In this document: one piece after another, positions 18,384-26,035 of the stretch
Layout of the letters: each line of letters opens with the position of its first letter
How positions within the stretch are numbered: the first letter of the stretch is position 1
Source: CAVPTL01 sp963794415
GTDB lineage: Bacteria > Actinomycetota > Thermoleophilia > Gaiellales > JAICJC01
Assembly (NCBI GenBank): GCA_963794415.1
Contig: CAWCDI010000003.1
Span: 62,001 to 126,000, forward strand
Direction: 5' to 3'
DNA: 64,000 nucleotides
Position numbers and translations under genes: made by a program
The notes under the pieces: generated by a model
Told to the model about the DNA's origin: nothing
Database searches by the model: none
Seen by the model: only the letters and a program-made list of their open reading frames with translations

Positions 18384-20270
18384 ATGCACCCGCTCGACCC
18401 GCTGACCGCCGCCGAGATCGCCGCGGTGGTGGCGTGTCTGCGGCGCGAGCGCGAGGTGGACGAGGGTTGGCGCTACGGCACCATCACGCTGCTCGAGCCG
18501 CCCAAGGCGGTGATGACGGCGTGGGACGAGAGCTCGGCTCCGCCCCCGCGTGAGGCGCTCGCCACCATCTGGAACCGCGCCGGCGGAGCCGCCTACGAGG
18601 CGGTGGTGGATCTCGGCGCCGACGCGGTGACCCGGTTCGAGCATCAGCCCGGCGTGCAGCCCAACTTCACCACCGACGAGTACCACGAGGTGGACGAGCT
18701 CCTGCGCCACCACCCCGACGTGATCGCGGTGCTGGCCGAGCGCGGCATCGACGACCCGAGCCTCGTCCTCTTCGACACCTGGGCCTACGGCGATGCCCTG
18801 GTGCCCGGCCACTTCCGCGGCCGGCGGGTGACGTGGACCGACGCCTGGCTTCGCAACTCGCCCGACTCCAACCCGTATGCCAACTTCATCTCGGGCTTCC
18901 ACTGCGTGGTGGACGCAAACACGATGGAGCTGCTCGAGATCGAGAACGACACGAGCCTGCCCCAGCCCGACTCGGTCATGGGCGAGTACGCGCCGCGATC
19001 GGTGCCCGACCTGCGGCTTCGCACCGACCTGAAGCCGCTCGAGATCACCCAGCCCGAGGGGGCGTCGTTCACGCTCGAGGGCCGGCTGCTGCGCTGGCAG
19101 CGGTGGCAGATGCGCATCGGCTTCACGCCGCGCGAGGGCCTGGTGCTGCACCGCGTCGGCTACGAGGACGGCGACACGCTTCGGCGCATCGCCCACCGCA
19201 TGTCGTTCGCCGAGATGGTGGTGCCCTACCGCGACCCCACGCCCGACCACAACCGGCGCACGGCGTTCGACATCGGCGAGTGGGGCATGGGCTTCATGAC
19301 CACCTCGCTCGCGCTGGGCTGTGACTGCCTGGGTGAGATCACCTACATCGACGAGGTGGTGCACGACTCCCACGGCACGCCCGTGCCGATCCCCCAGGCG
19401 ATCTGCATCCACGAGGAGGACAACGCGATCCTCTGGAAGCACGTTGACCCGGTGACCGGCAGCGAGGTGCGGCGCATGCGCCGGCTGGTGGTCTCGTTCC
19501 ACGTCACGGTGGCCAACTACGAGTACCTCGTCTACTGGCGGTTCCACCAGGACGGCAACATCGAGTGCGAGGTGCGCGCGACCGGCCTCATGGTCACCAC
19601 CGGGTTCGCAGATCAGGCGCCGCCCTACGGCACGGCGGTTGACGACCACACCTACGCGCCGTTTCACCAGCACTTCATCGTGGCGCGGCTCGACCTGGAC
19701 GTCGATGGCGAGGCGAACACGGTGCACGAGGTGGAGTCGGCGCCCGTGCCCATCGGCCTCGAGAACCCCCACGGCCTGGCCCTGGTGACCCGCTCGGTGG
19801 CCATTGCGAGCGAGTCGGAGGGCGCCCGCGACTACGACTGGGCCACGCAGCGCGGCTGGAAGGTGAGCAACCCGGCGCGCCTGAACGCGCACGGCACGCC
19901 GGTCTCCTACAAGCTGGTGCCCACCGGCTGCGTGCCGCCGATGATGGCCGCCGACAGCCCGGTGCGCCGCCGCGCCGCGGTGATCGGCCACCAGCTGTGG
20001 GTGACCGCCCACGACGACGCCGAGCGCTACCCGTGCGGCAACTACCCCACGCAGAGCCTCGACGACACCGGCCTGCCCGTGTGGATGGCGGCCAACCGGC
20101 CGCTCGAGAACCGCGACGTCGTACTCTGGTACGTATTCGGCATCCATCACATAACCCGCGTCGAGGACTGGCCGGTGATGCCGGCCGATACCGTCTCGTT
20201 CTGGCTGAAGCCGTTCGGGTTCTTCGATCGCAACCCCGCGCTCGACGTCGCGCCCTCGCCCCACTGCTGA
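18384..20270 (+). CDS. copper amine oxidase (primary-amine oxidase) 1
   Basis: The 628-residue protein is a complete copper amine oxidase. The topaquinone site is NYEY with Tyr379, the catalytic base is Asp296 in FDIGEWG, the disulfide motif CDC follows in GCDCLGE, and the copper ligands are His428 and His430 (HQH) plus His589 in HHITRVEDW. It oxidises primary amines such as tyramine or phenethylamine to the aldehyde, releasing ammonia and peroxide. It has no signal peptide, like the Arthrobacter enzyme, so it should act in the cytoplasm. A second copy is at 28579. The MFS gene downstream starts 9 bases after the stop and may carry the amine. Confidence 0.95.
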   Translation: MHPLDPLTAAEIAAVVACLRREREVDEGWRYGTITLLEPPKAVMTAWDESSAPPPREALATIWNRAGGAAYEAVVDLGADAVTRFEHQPGVQPNFTTDEYHEVDELLRHHPDVIAVLAERGIDDPSLVLFDTWAYGDALVPGHFRGRRVTWTDAWLRNSPDSNPYANFISGFHCVVDANTMELLEIENDTSLPQPDSVMGEYAPRSVPDLRLRTDLKPLEITQPEGASFTLEGRLLRWQRWQMRIGFTPREGLVLHRVGYEDGDTLRRIAHRMSFAEMVVPYRDPTPDHNRRTAFDIGEWGMGFMTTSLALGCDCLGEITYIDEVVHDSHGTPVPIPQAICIHEEDNAILWKHVDPVTGSEVRRMRRLVVSFHVTVANYEYLVYWRFHQDGNIECEVRATGLMVTTGFADQAPPYGTAVDDHTYAPFHQHFIVARLDLDVDGEANTVHEVESAPVPIGLENPHGLALVTRSVAIASESEGARDYDWATQRGWKVSNPARLNAHGTPVSYKLVPTGCVPPMMAADSPVRRRAAVIGHQLWVTAHDDAERYPCGNYPTQSLDDTGLPVWMAANRPLENRDVVLWYVFGIHHITRVEDWPVMPADTVSFWLKPFGFFDRNPALDVAPSPHC

Positions 20271-20279
20271 GGCGGTGCT

Positions 20280-21561
20280 GTGGCTGAGGGGATGACGCTG
20301 CGCGAGCTCTTTCGCGACCGCACGGTGGCGCTGCTCCTCGGGGTGCAGCTCTTCACCGCACTGGGGTTCGGCGCGACCGCAACCGCGCTTGGCTGGCAGG
20401 GCTTCTCGCGATCGCACGATCCGCTGGTGCTGGGCCTGCTGGGCCTCGCGGAGTTCATCCCCGCAGCGCTCCTCGCGCTTCCCTCAGGCCATGTCGCCGA
20501 CCGCTACGACCGCCGCTGGGTGGCCGCGCTCGGGCTGATCGTGACGGTGCTCGGCACCGGCGCGCTCGCGGTGGACGCGGCGCTCGGCGACTCGCTGGTG
20601 TGGCCGCTCTACGTGCTGGCGTTCGTGAACGGCGCCGGAAACGCCTTCGCCGGGCCGGCGATCGGGCCGCTCCTGGCGGCGGGCGTTTCACGCGGCTCGC
20701 TGGCGCGCACCGTGGCCGTGCAGACCTCAGTGATGCAGGCGGCGATGATCGGCGGCCCGGCGTTCGCGGGCCTCCTGCAGGTGATCGGAAACCCCGTGCC
20801 GTACATCTTCGCGGCCGGCTGTGCGGCGCGCCGCAGGCGTGATGGTGCTGCTGGTGCCGAAGGCCATCGGGCGGGCGCACGTGCACACGGTGACGGAGGA
20901 GGCGACGTTCTCCGACGCGCTCGAGGGCGTGCGGTTCATCTTCCGCACGCCGGCGCTCCTGGGGGCGATCTCGCTCGACCTGATGGCGGTGCTCTTCGGC
21001 GGCGCCACCGCGCTTCTGCCGGTGTTCTCGCAGACCATCCTGCACGTGGGCGCCTTCGGCAACGGCCTGCTGCGCGCCGCGCCGGGCATCGGCGCAGTCG
21101 TGGTGGGATCGGTGCTCTCCGGCCGGCCGCTGCGGCGCCGGGTGGGCCCGACGCTGCTCACGGTGGTGGCGCTCTTCGGCCTCTTCACCGTCGTCTTCGG
21201 CCTCTCCACGAGCTTCGTGCTCTCGATGGTCGCGCTGATGCTGCTGGCGGGAGTCGACATGGTGTCGATGTCCATCCGCGGCACGCTTCAGCCGCTGCTC
21301 ACCCCGCCGGCGCTCCGCGGCCGCGTGGGTGCGGTCGAGAGCGTCTTCATCGGCGCATCCAACGAGCTTGGCGCGTTCGAGTCGGGCGTGGCGGCGGCGC
21401 TGATCGGCGCCGTGCCCGCGGTAGTGATCGGCGGGCTGGCCTCGATCGCCGTGGCGGGGATCTGGGCGTGGAAGTTCCCGGCGCTTCGCGCGATCGACAC
21501 GTTCGAGGAGATCCAGTACGTCGAGCCCGAGCCCGACGCGAGGCTCGAGACCGTCAGCTGA
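20280..21561 (+). CDS. MFS transporter, frameshifted
   Basis: The first half (to about 20825) has six hydrophobic segments with the MFS loop SGHVADRYDRRWVAALG. The second half continues in the next frame from about 20825 (AAGVMVLLVPKAIGRAH) with the remaining helices and ends at 21561. One extra base in a GCGGCGCGCC stretch near 20826-20832 explains the shift; without it the product is 426 residues. It resembles the DHA3/EntS-like exporters (TMEM/tetracycline-type). GTG is the likely start. It follows copper amine oxidase 1 closely and is probably co-transcribed. Confidence 0.75.
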
Positions 21562-21597
21562 TCGCCGCGGCGCGCGGCTGAACGACCTCGGCAGGCG

Positions 21598-21930
21598 TCA
21601 GGGATCGAGCGCGAGCTTCTCGACGACCAGGTACTGGCCGGCCTCGTCCACCACGCGCTCGACGTCGGGAAACACGTGGCCGCGCTTGATCACGAAGCGG
21701 TCGTCACGCTGGTGGATGCGCTCGTACTGCTCCACCGAGATCTCGATGGGCGCGGTGCAGTCGGGGTTGCCGCACTCGCACACGAACGGCACCTCGGCGT
21801 CGCGCTCGACGCCGCCCGCCTCCTCGAGCCGGGCCCGGCGCTCGTTGTGGGCGCGAAACGCCATCTCGTTCTTGACCACCCGCTCCTGGCGGTGGCTGAG
21901 GTGCCACAGGGGCTGTTCGGGGTCACTCAT
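21598..21930 (-). CDS. small Cys-motif protein of unknown function
   Basis: The 110-residue soluble protein has a central CECGNPDCTAPIEIS motif (three Cys), resembling a small metal-binding knuckle, preceded by a long charged helix (NEMAFRAHNERRARLEEAGG). I have seen similar short proteins in actinobacterial genomes but know no assigned role. The ATG at 21930 overlaps the end of the YihY-like gene by 8 bases, so the two are coupled. An alternative start lies 12 bases upstream. Confidence 0.6.
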   Translation of the reverse strand: MSDPEQPLWHLSHRQERVVKNEMAFRAHNERRARLEEAGGVERDAEVPFVCECGNPDCTAPIEISVEQYERIHQRDDRFVIKRGHVFPDVERVVDEAGQYLVVEKLALDP

Positions 21931-22808
21931 CGCCGGGGGCATCGTAGTTCACCGCGGGGGTGCGGCGGGCTTGCCGCTCGGCGTTCAGCTCGGCCCCGAA
22001 CATCAGGACGAATGCCGAGAGCCGCAGCCACACGAGCACCACGATGACCGCCGCAAGCGAGCCCCAGGTCTTGTTGTAGGAGCCAAAGCGGTTGGTGAAG
22101 TAGGCAAAGACGTCGGAGAGCACGAGCCAGCCGATGACCGACACGAACCCGCCGAGGGTGATGACGCTGAACCGCGGGCTCTGGAGGTTGGGGCCCAGCC
22201 GCATCAGCATCGCGAACATCAGAAGCAGCGCGATGATCACCACCGGCCACTGGATCACCGTCCAGAGCGTGCCGGACGAGTGGTGGCACGCCGGTGTGCT
22301 CGCTCGTCCAGTTCGAGAGCTTCGGCGCCAGCACGAAGAGCACGAACACGATGGCGAACGCCACCAGCGTGCAGCCCACCATCGCCAGTGCAAGCAGCCG
22401 CCGGCGCACGAAGCTGCGGGTCTCGCTGCAGCGAAACACCGTGTTCAGTCCCCACATGAGCGTCTGCATCGAGCCGGTGAGCGACCACAGCCCGAGCACG
22501 ACGCCGATGATGATGATGGCCACGCCGCTCTGGTGCATCTTCGTGATCTGGTGCAGGTTGTCGAGCAGCAGGTTGATGACGTCCTGCGGCAGGATGTCGC
22601 TCGTGTTGTCGACGATCAGGTCGTGGATGGTGCCCTCGTCGGCGAACGCGGCGAAGGCGCCGACGACCACCAGGAGTGCCGAGGGGATCGCGAGAAACGT
22701 GTTGTAGCCAATGGCCTGGGCGACCTGGCCGACGTTGTCGGAGAGCGTCCGGTCGATCGCCGAGCCCAGGAGGGTGGCCCGCGCGCGTCCGATGAGTTTC
22801 CCCGGCAC
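21923..22808 (-). CDS. YihY/UPF0761-like inner membrane protein, frameshifted
   Basis: Six hydrophobic segments in the order of the YihY (formerly RNase BN) family: an N-terminal amphipathic helix (AQAIGYNTFLAIPSALLVVVG), GLWSLTGSMQTLMWGLN, and, after a frame change, WTVIQWPVVIIALLLMFA, FVSVIGWLVLSDVFAYF and the terminal YNKTWGSLAAVIVVLVWL. The shift is an extra C (plus-strand GG at about 22285). Removing it gives EHTGVHHSSGTLWTVIQW and a 294-residue protein. The function of the family is uncertain (membrane-associated, virulence-factor BrkB-like). Confidence 0.8.
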
Positions 22809-22848
22809 CGACCTACCGTAGTGGGCCGTCCCGGACAGACACCCGGGC

Positions 22849-23519
22849 TCAGTCGGTGTCGAGCTCGGCGAGCGCCGAGCGAAGGAGGCGCGAGACGTGC
22901 ATCTGGGAGATGCCGAGCTCCTCGGCGATCTCGGCCTGGCTCAGCTCGAGGCCGAACCGCAGCGCGACGATGGTGCGCGACCGGCGGTCGAGCCGCTCGA
23001 GCCGCGATCCGAGCTCGAGGCGGGTGACCGCGAGCTCCATGGCCTCGTCCACCTCGGGGGTGTCGAACGCCGCCGCATCGACCACGGGCGGGGCAAGCGC
23101 GGCGCGGGCGCGGAGCCCCTCCACCACCTGCTCCTCGTCGAGCTCCGCCTCGTTTGCGATCTCGGCGATGGTGGGCGGGCGTCCCAGCATCGACCGTGGC
23201 GACGTCGGCCGCCGACTCCACCCGGCGGGCGAACTCGCGGGCGGTGCGAGAGACGTGGGTCGGGCGCCTGGGCGCGCACTGTGGCGAGCATCTCGCCGGT
23301 GATGAACGGCATGGCGTAGCCGCCGAACGGCACGCCGCGCGCAGGATCGAACGACCGCGCGGCGATCATCACGCCCACCATGCCTGCCTGCTCCAGATCC
23401 TCGGCCGGCACCTGCCCGGAGAACCGCCGCGCCGTGGCAGCCACGAGCGAGGTTGACTCCGCGACCGCCTGGGCGAGATCCAGGGGCTGGCGATCGGGTG
23501 ACCGCCCGTCCGCTGACAC
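22849..23519 (-). CDS. SigB/SigF-type RNA polymerase sigma factor, two frameshifts
   Basis: Three minus-strand frames together make a sigma-70 of the SigB/SigF/WhiG group. Region 2 reads LDLAQAVAESTSLVAATARR and EDLEQAGMVGVMIAARSFDP; region 3 reads AREFARRVESAADVAT then MLGRPPTIAEIANEAELDEE; region 4 is LELSQAEIAEELGISQMHVSRLLR. Extra single bases near 23270-23272 and 23194-23195 explain both shifts; correcting them gives 222 residues. I start at the GTG at 23519, 2 bases after the preceding gene's stop. The protein is shorter than usual in region 2. The upstream small gene and the RsbW/STAS pair suggest control by partner switching. Confidence 0.7.
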
Positions 23520-23520
23520 C

Positions 23521-23853
23521 TCAGACGCCAACTCGCAACCGCACCCCGTCCTCGTGGATGTCCATGGCCTCGACCAGCGACTCGATGGCGGCCTGGCCGC
23601 CGCGGAGCCGGTCGAGCTCCACGGGCGCGATCGAGACGTTGATGGTGTGCCGGCTGCAGTCCACGACGATCGTCCGCGGAGAGTCGGCCGTGGTCGCGCG
23701 GGCGACCAGCTCGAGCGCTGCCACCAGCTCGTCGAGCGCGACCACATCCACCCCGGCACGGGCGCCCATCGCGACCACGAGCGGCTCGGCGAGCAGCGCC
23801 ACGGGGATCGCCCCGTGGACGCGCAGCGTGATCGTGTCGGGCTGTTCGGCCAT
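23521..23853 (-). CDS. small protein preceding the sigma gene, possibly a degenerate RsbW-like domain
   Basis: The 110-residue soluble protein lies directly upstream of the SigB-type sigma gene in the same direction. Its first half (LRVHGAIPVALLAEPLVVAMGARAGVDVV, split by position ~10-38) and DELVAALELVARA look like the first helices of an HATPase anti-sigma kinase. No N-box or glycine-rich ATP lid is visible, so it is not a working kinase by sequence. It could be a regulatory partner of the sigma factor; this is based on position and weak similarity only. Confidence 0.5.
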   Translation of the reverse strand: MAEQPDTITLRVHGAIPVALLAEPLVVAMGARAGVDVVALDELVAALELVARATTADSPRTIVVDCSRHTINVSIAPVELDRLRGGQAAIESLVEAMDIHEDGVRLRVGV

Positions 23854-23880
23854 CTGGGAGAACCTTACCGCCCGAATGTG

Positions 23881-23907
23881 GGTTCAGTTTCGGGGCTGCC
23901 TGGGTAG
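23881..23907 (+). promoter_or_regulatory. candidate SigB/SigF-type promoter of the anti-sigma operon
   Basis: GGTTCA (23881-23886), 15 bases, then GGGTAG (23902-23907) resembles the alternative-sigma consensus GTTT/GGNT-N14-16-GGGTAT. It lies 11 bases before the ATG at 23919. This would let the SigB-type factor switch on its own antagonist genes. Confidence 0.35.
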
Positions 23908-23918
23908 TATCTGCCGAC

Positions 23919-24308
23919 ATGCCAACTATCCGCAGTGGTTTTGAGCTCCGCGTTGTGGCTGATCCCGAGAGCGTGCCCCTGGTCAGGCATGCCCTGCGCG
24001 TGTACCTCGAGCGACACGACCTGAGCGACGAGCGGATGGCGGAGATCACCCTGGCGGTGACCGAGGCGTGCAGCAACGTGGTGGTGCATGCCTACCGCGG
24101 CGAGCCGGGCGACCTCGAGGTGATCGTCGAGGACGGTCCCGACGACGGCGTCACCGTGCGCGTGCGCGATCAGGGCGGCGGCCTGGCGCCGCGACCGGAC
24201 AGCCCCGGCCTGGGTGTCGGCCTGCCCGTGATCCACGCCATCGCCGATTCCGTCGAGATCACCAAGCCGGACGGCGGTGGAACCGAGCTGCGGATGTACT
24301 TCCGCTAG
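23919..24308 (+). CDS. anti-sigma regulatory kinase, RsbW/SpoIIAB-like (HATPase_c_2)
   Basis: The 129-residue protein is a minimal GHKL ATPase of the RsbW/SpoIIAB type. The N-box is TEACSNVVVHAY, with the Mg-binding Asn. The G1 box is VRVRDQGGGL, and a G2-like GLGVGLPVIHAIAD lid completes the ATP site. Such proteins bind and silence SigB-type sigma factors and phosphorylate a STAS antagonist on Ser. Exactly such an antagonist is encoded 26 bases downstream, and two SigB-type sigma genes lie within 2 kb, making a compact partner-switching set. Confidence 0.9.
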   Translation: MPTIRSGFELRVVADPESVPLVRHALRVYLERHDLSDERMAEITLAVTEACSNVVVHAYRGEPGDLEVIVEDGPDDGVTVRVRDQGGGLAPRPDSPGLGVGLPVIHAIADSVEITKPDGGGTELRMYFR

Positions 24309-24334
24309 CGTGAAATTTGAGTAGGCTGAGTGGG

Positions 24335-24694
24335 ATGAATGCCGGAATAGACATCGAGCGGACTTCGACGGGCGTTGACGTGATCGTCGTGACCGGCGAA
24401 CACGACCTGGCCACGGCCGGGCCGCTGGGCGAGGCCATCGACACCGCTATCGCCTCGAGCTCCGCCGTCGTGGTCGACCTCGACCATGCCGAGTTCATCG
24501 ACTCGGCGGTGCTGCGGGTGCTCATCGTGGGCCAGCAGCACGCCGACGAGGCCGGTAAGGGCTTCGTCATCGCCCTCTCGGACTCGACGGGGCACGCGGT
24601 GCGCCGGCTGCTGGAGCTGACCGGCCTCGACCGCAAGCTGACGGTCGCCGCCGGACGCGAGGCGGCGCTGGCCGCCGTCGCCACCGCAGCCTGA
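24335..24694 (+). CDS. STAS-domain anti-sigma factor antagonist (RsbV/SpoIIAA-like)
   Basis: The 119-residue product is a single STAS domain. The opening strands IDIERTSTGVDVIVVTGEHD are followed by VVVDLDHAEFIDSAVLRVL, in which Ser of DSAVL is at the conserved phosphorylation position. A C-terminal amphipathic helix ends the domain. In the unphosphorylated form it would bind the RsbW-like kinase and free the sigma factor. I chose the ATG at 24335 (GAGTGGG just upstream) rather than a non-ATG codon 18 bases earlier. Confidence 0.9.
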   Translation: MNAGIDIERTSTGVDVIVVTGEHDLATAGPLGEAIDTAIASSSAVVVDLDHAEFIDSAVLRVLIVGQQHADEAGKGFVIALSDSTGHAVRRLLELTGLDRKLTVAAGREAALAAVATAA

Positions 24695-24736
24695 GCGATG
24701 TTTCCGCGCTCGTCCGCCGGGGCATGCAGTTGCCAA

Positions 24737-24785
24737 CGCGGCGGATCGGATCGTTCCGGCATTCGACCTGATCCGCCGCGTTTCT
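24737..24785 (+). terminator. intrinsic terminator of the anti-sigma operon
   Basis: CGCGGCGGATC (24737-24747) pairs perfectly with GATCCGCCGCG (24770-24780), with a 22-base loop, followed by TTTCTCTTAT. It sits 43 bases after the STAS stop codon. Confidence 0.6.
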
Positions 24786-24806
24786 CTTATCTCCCTTGAC
24801 GGGGCA

Positions 24807-24839
24807 GTGAATATTAAGTGCCTGGCACCGTCTATTCAC
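24807..24839. repeat. REP-like palindromic repeat, copy 2
   Basis: GTGAATATTAAGTGCC / TGGCACCGTCTATTCAC. This has the same orientation as copy 1 and is nearly identical to it, and it is followed by GGGTGACGCGGGGCTGCCG. Confidence 0.75.
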
Positions 24840-24939
24840 GGGTGACGCGGGGCTGCCGTGTCCTCAAGCGAGTTTGCGCGTAGCCACTCGGCGCACCTGA
24901 CGACGTGCCCGGCACCAGGCCATGTCTCTTGACGGAGCA

Positions 24940-24972
24940 GTGAATAAGCGGTGCCAGGCACTTAATATTCAC
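24940..24972. repeat. REP-like palindromic repeat, copy 3 (inverted)
   Basis: GTGAATAAGCGGTGCC / AGGCACTTAATATTCAC. This is the reverse complement of copy 2 with two differences, yet it carries the same left and right flanks as copy 2. The palindrome has therefore flipped inside a direct duplication. Confidence 0.75.
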
Positions 24973-25129
24973 GGGTGACGCGGGGCTGCCGCCGTCTCCC
25001 GGATCGACGGCAGCCCGGTGCGTCGCGCGGAGGCGATGATGCCGGTCGCCAATCCGCGGTGATGCACGCTCCGGCGGCGAACCGCCGAAGCGTGCTCCGA
25101 GTAGTCGGATCGGGTCAGCCGATCTTGAA

Positions 25130-25885
25130 TCAGGCGGCGTTGGCGTCGAGCTCGCTGCGCAGCGAGTCGAGCGCCGCGCGCAGGAGGCGCGAGACGTGCA
25201 TCTGGCTGATGCCGAGCCGGTCGGCAATCTCCGACTGCGTCAGGTCGTCGAAGTAGCGCAGCGCGACGATGCGGCGCTCCCGCATCGGAAGCGTCTGGAG
25301 CAGCTTCACGATGGTGGTGCGGTCGGCCACCGACTCGAGCGACTCGTCGTCGGTCGCCAGCGTGCGGCCGCGGCCGCCGTCGCCCGAGCGATCGTCGCCG
25401 CCGGGGGTGACGTCGAGGGACTCGGCCGTGTAGGCGCGCTGGGCGGTGATGGCCTCGGCGACCTGCTCGGGTGTGACCTCGAGGGCCTCGGCCAGCTCCT
25501 CAACCGTGGGAGCGCGGCCCAGCTTGTGCGACAGCCGCTCGCTCATGGATGATGTGCGCCGGCTCAGCTCCTGGAGCGAGCGCGGCACGCGCACGGCCCA
25601 GCCGCGATCGCGGAACTGGTGCATGATCTCGCCCTCGATCGTGCGGGCGGCAAACGCGCTCAGCGGCACGCCGCGCTCGGGCTGGTAGCGGTTGACCGAC
25701 TGCACGAGGCCGAGGTAGCCGGCCTGGATGATGTCGTCGAGCGCAAGCCCGCGGCCCGCATACCGCCGTGCGATCGACCGCACCAGCGGCGTATGGCGCA
25801 TGATCAGCTGCTCGCGCATCTGCTCGTCGCCCTGGCGGATTCCCTGAACAAGCTCAATATCTGTGAGAGGAGTTGAGACCGACAT
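25130..25885 (-). CDS. SigB/FliA-type RNA polymerase sigma factor
   Basis: The 251-residue sigma-70 of the SigB/SigF/WhiG group has region 2 with RSIARRYAGRGLALDDIIQAG and the PERGVPLSAFAARTIEGEIM core-binding part. Region 3 is VPRSLQELSRRTSSM and LGRAPTVEELAEAL, and region 4 is DLTQSEIADRLGISQMHVSRL. It would direct RNA polymerase to GTTT/GGGTAT-type stress promoters. An AAGGAGG site lies 11 bases before the ATG. The upstream region carries two palindromes (25923-25954). The RsbW/STAS pair 0.5 kb away is its likely control circuit. Confidence 0.92.
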   Translation of the reverse strand: MSVSTPLTDIELVQGIRQGDEQMREQLIMRHTPLVRSIARRYAGRGLALDDIIQAGYLGLVQSVNRYQPERGVPLSAFAARTIEGEIMHQFRDRGWAVRVPRSLQELSRRTSSMSERLSHKLGRAPTVEELAEALEVTPEQVAEAITAQRAYTAESLDVTPGGDDRSGDGGRGRTLATDDESLESVADRTTIVKLLQTLPMRERRIVALRYFDDLTQSEIADRLGISQMHVSRLLRAALDSLRSELDANAA

Positions 25886-25922
25886 TCGAGGTTCGCCTCC
25901 TTACTTGGTGGCAATGACCCTT

Positions 25923-25954
25923 CACACCTTGGGTGTGCGAAACCGGCCGGTTTC
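25923..25954. promoter_or_regulatory. two adjacent palindromes upstream of the SigB-type gene
   Basis: CACACC-TTG-GGTGTG (25923-25937) is followed one base later by GAAACCGGCCGGTTTC (25939-25954), a perfect 16-base palindrome. Both lie 38-70 bases upstream of the sigma start at 25885, where a promoter or operator is expected. They are dyad-symmetric, consistent with binding of a dimeric regulator. Confidence 0.45.
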
Positions 25955-25978
25955 AAACATCGGTGCTCGTTAACCACT

Positions 25979-26014
25979 GAGGGCTCCCCTCCCGCGAACG
26001 GGAGAGGAGCCCTC
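25979..26014 (-). terminator. strong hairpin terminator after the RpoD-family gene
   Basis: GAGGGCTCC-C-CTCCCG, loop CGAA, CGGGAG-A-GGAGCCCTC: about 15 base pairs with one mismatch. It lies 22 bases past the stop of the sigma gene at 26036 (minus strand). The U-tract is weak, as is common in high-GC actinobacteria. Confidence 0.6.
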
Positions 26015-26035
26015 GTACCTCATCGCGAGCCGGGT

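Larger units (their letters stand above)
24786..25129. other. intergenic stretch holding a duplicated unit with two REP-like palindromes
   Basis: No gene is supported. The stretch holds two copies of a unit that begins CTTGACGGRGCAGTGAATA, contains a REP-like palindrome, and ends TTCACGGGTGACGCGGGGCT. The unique spacer between the copies is about 95 bases. The promoter or terminator of the neighbouring sigma gene may also lie here. Confidence 0.55.

Noticed and set aside
17568..20417. Minus-strand open frame of 949 codons
   Set aside because: Antisense to the L,D-transpeptidase and copper amine oxidase 1; His/Arg/Val-rich composition and no domain.
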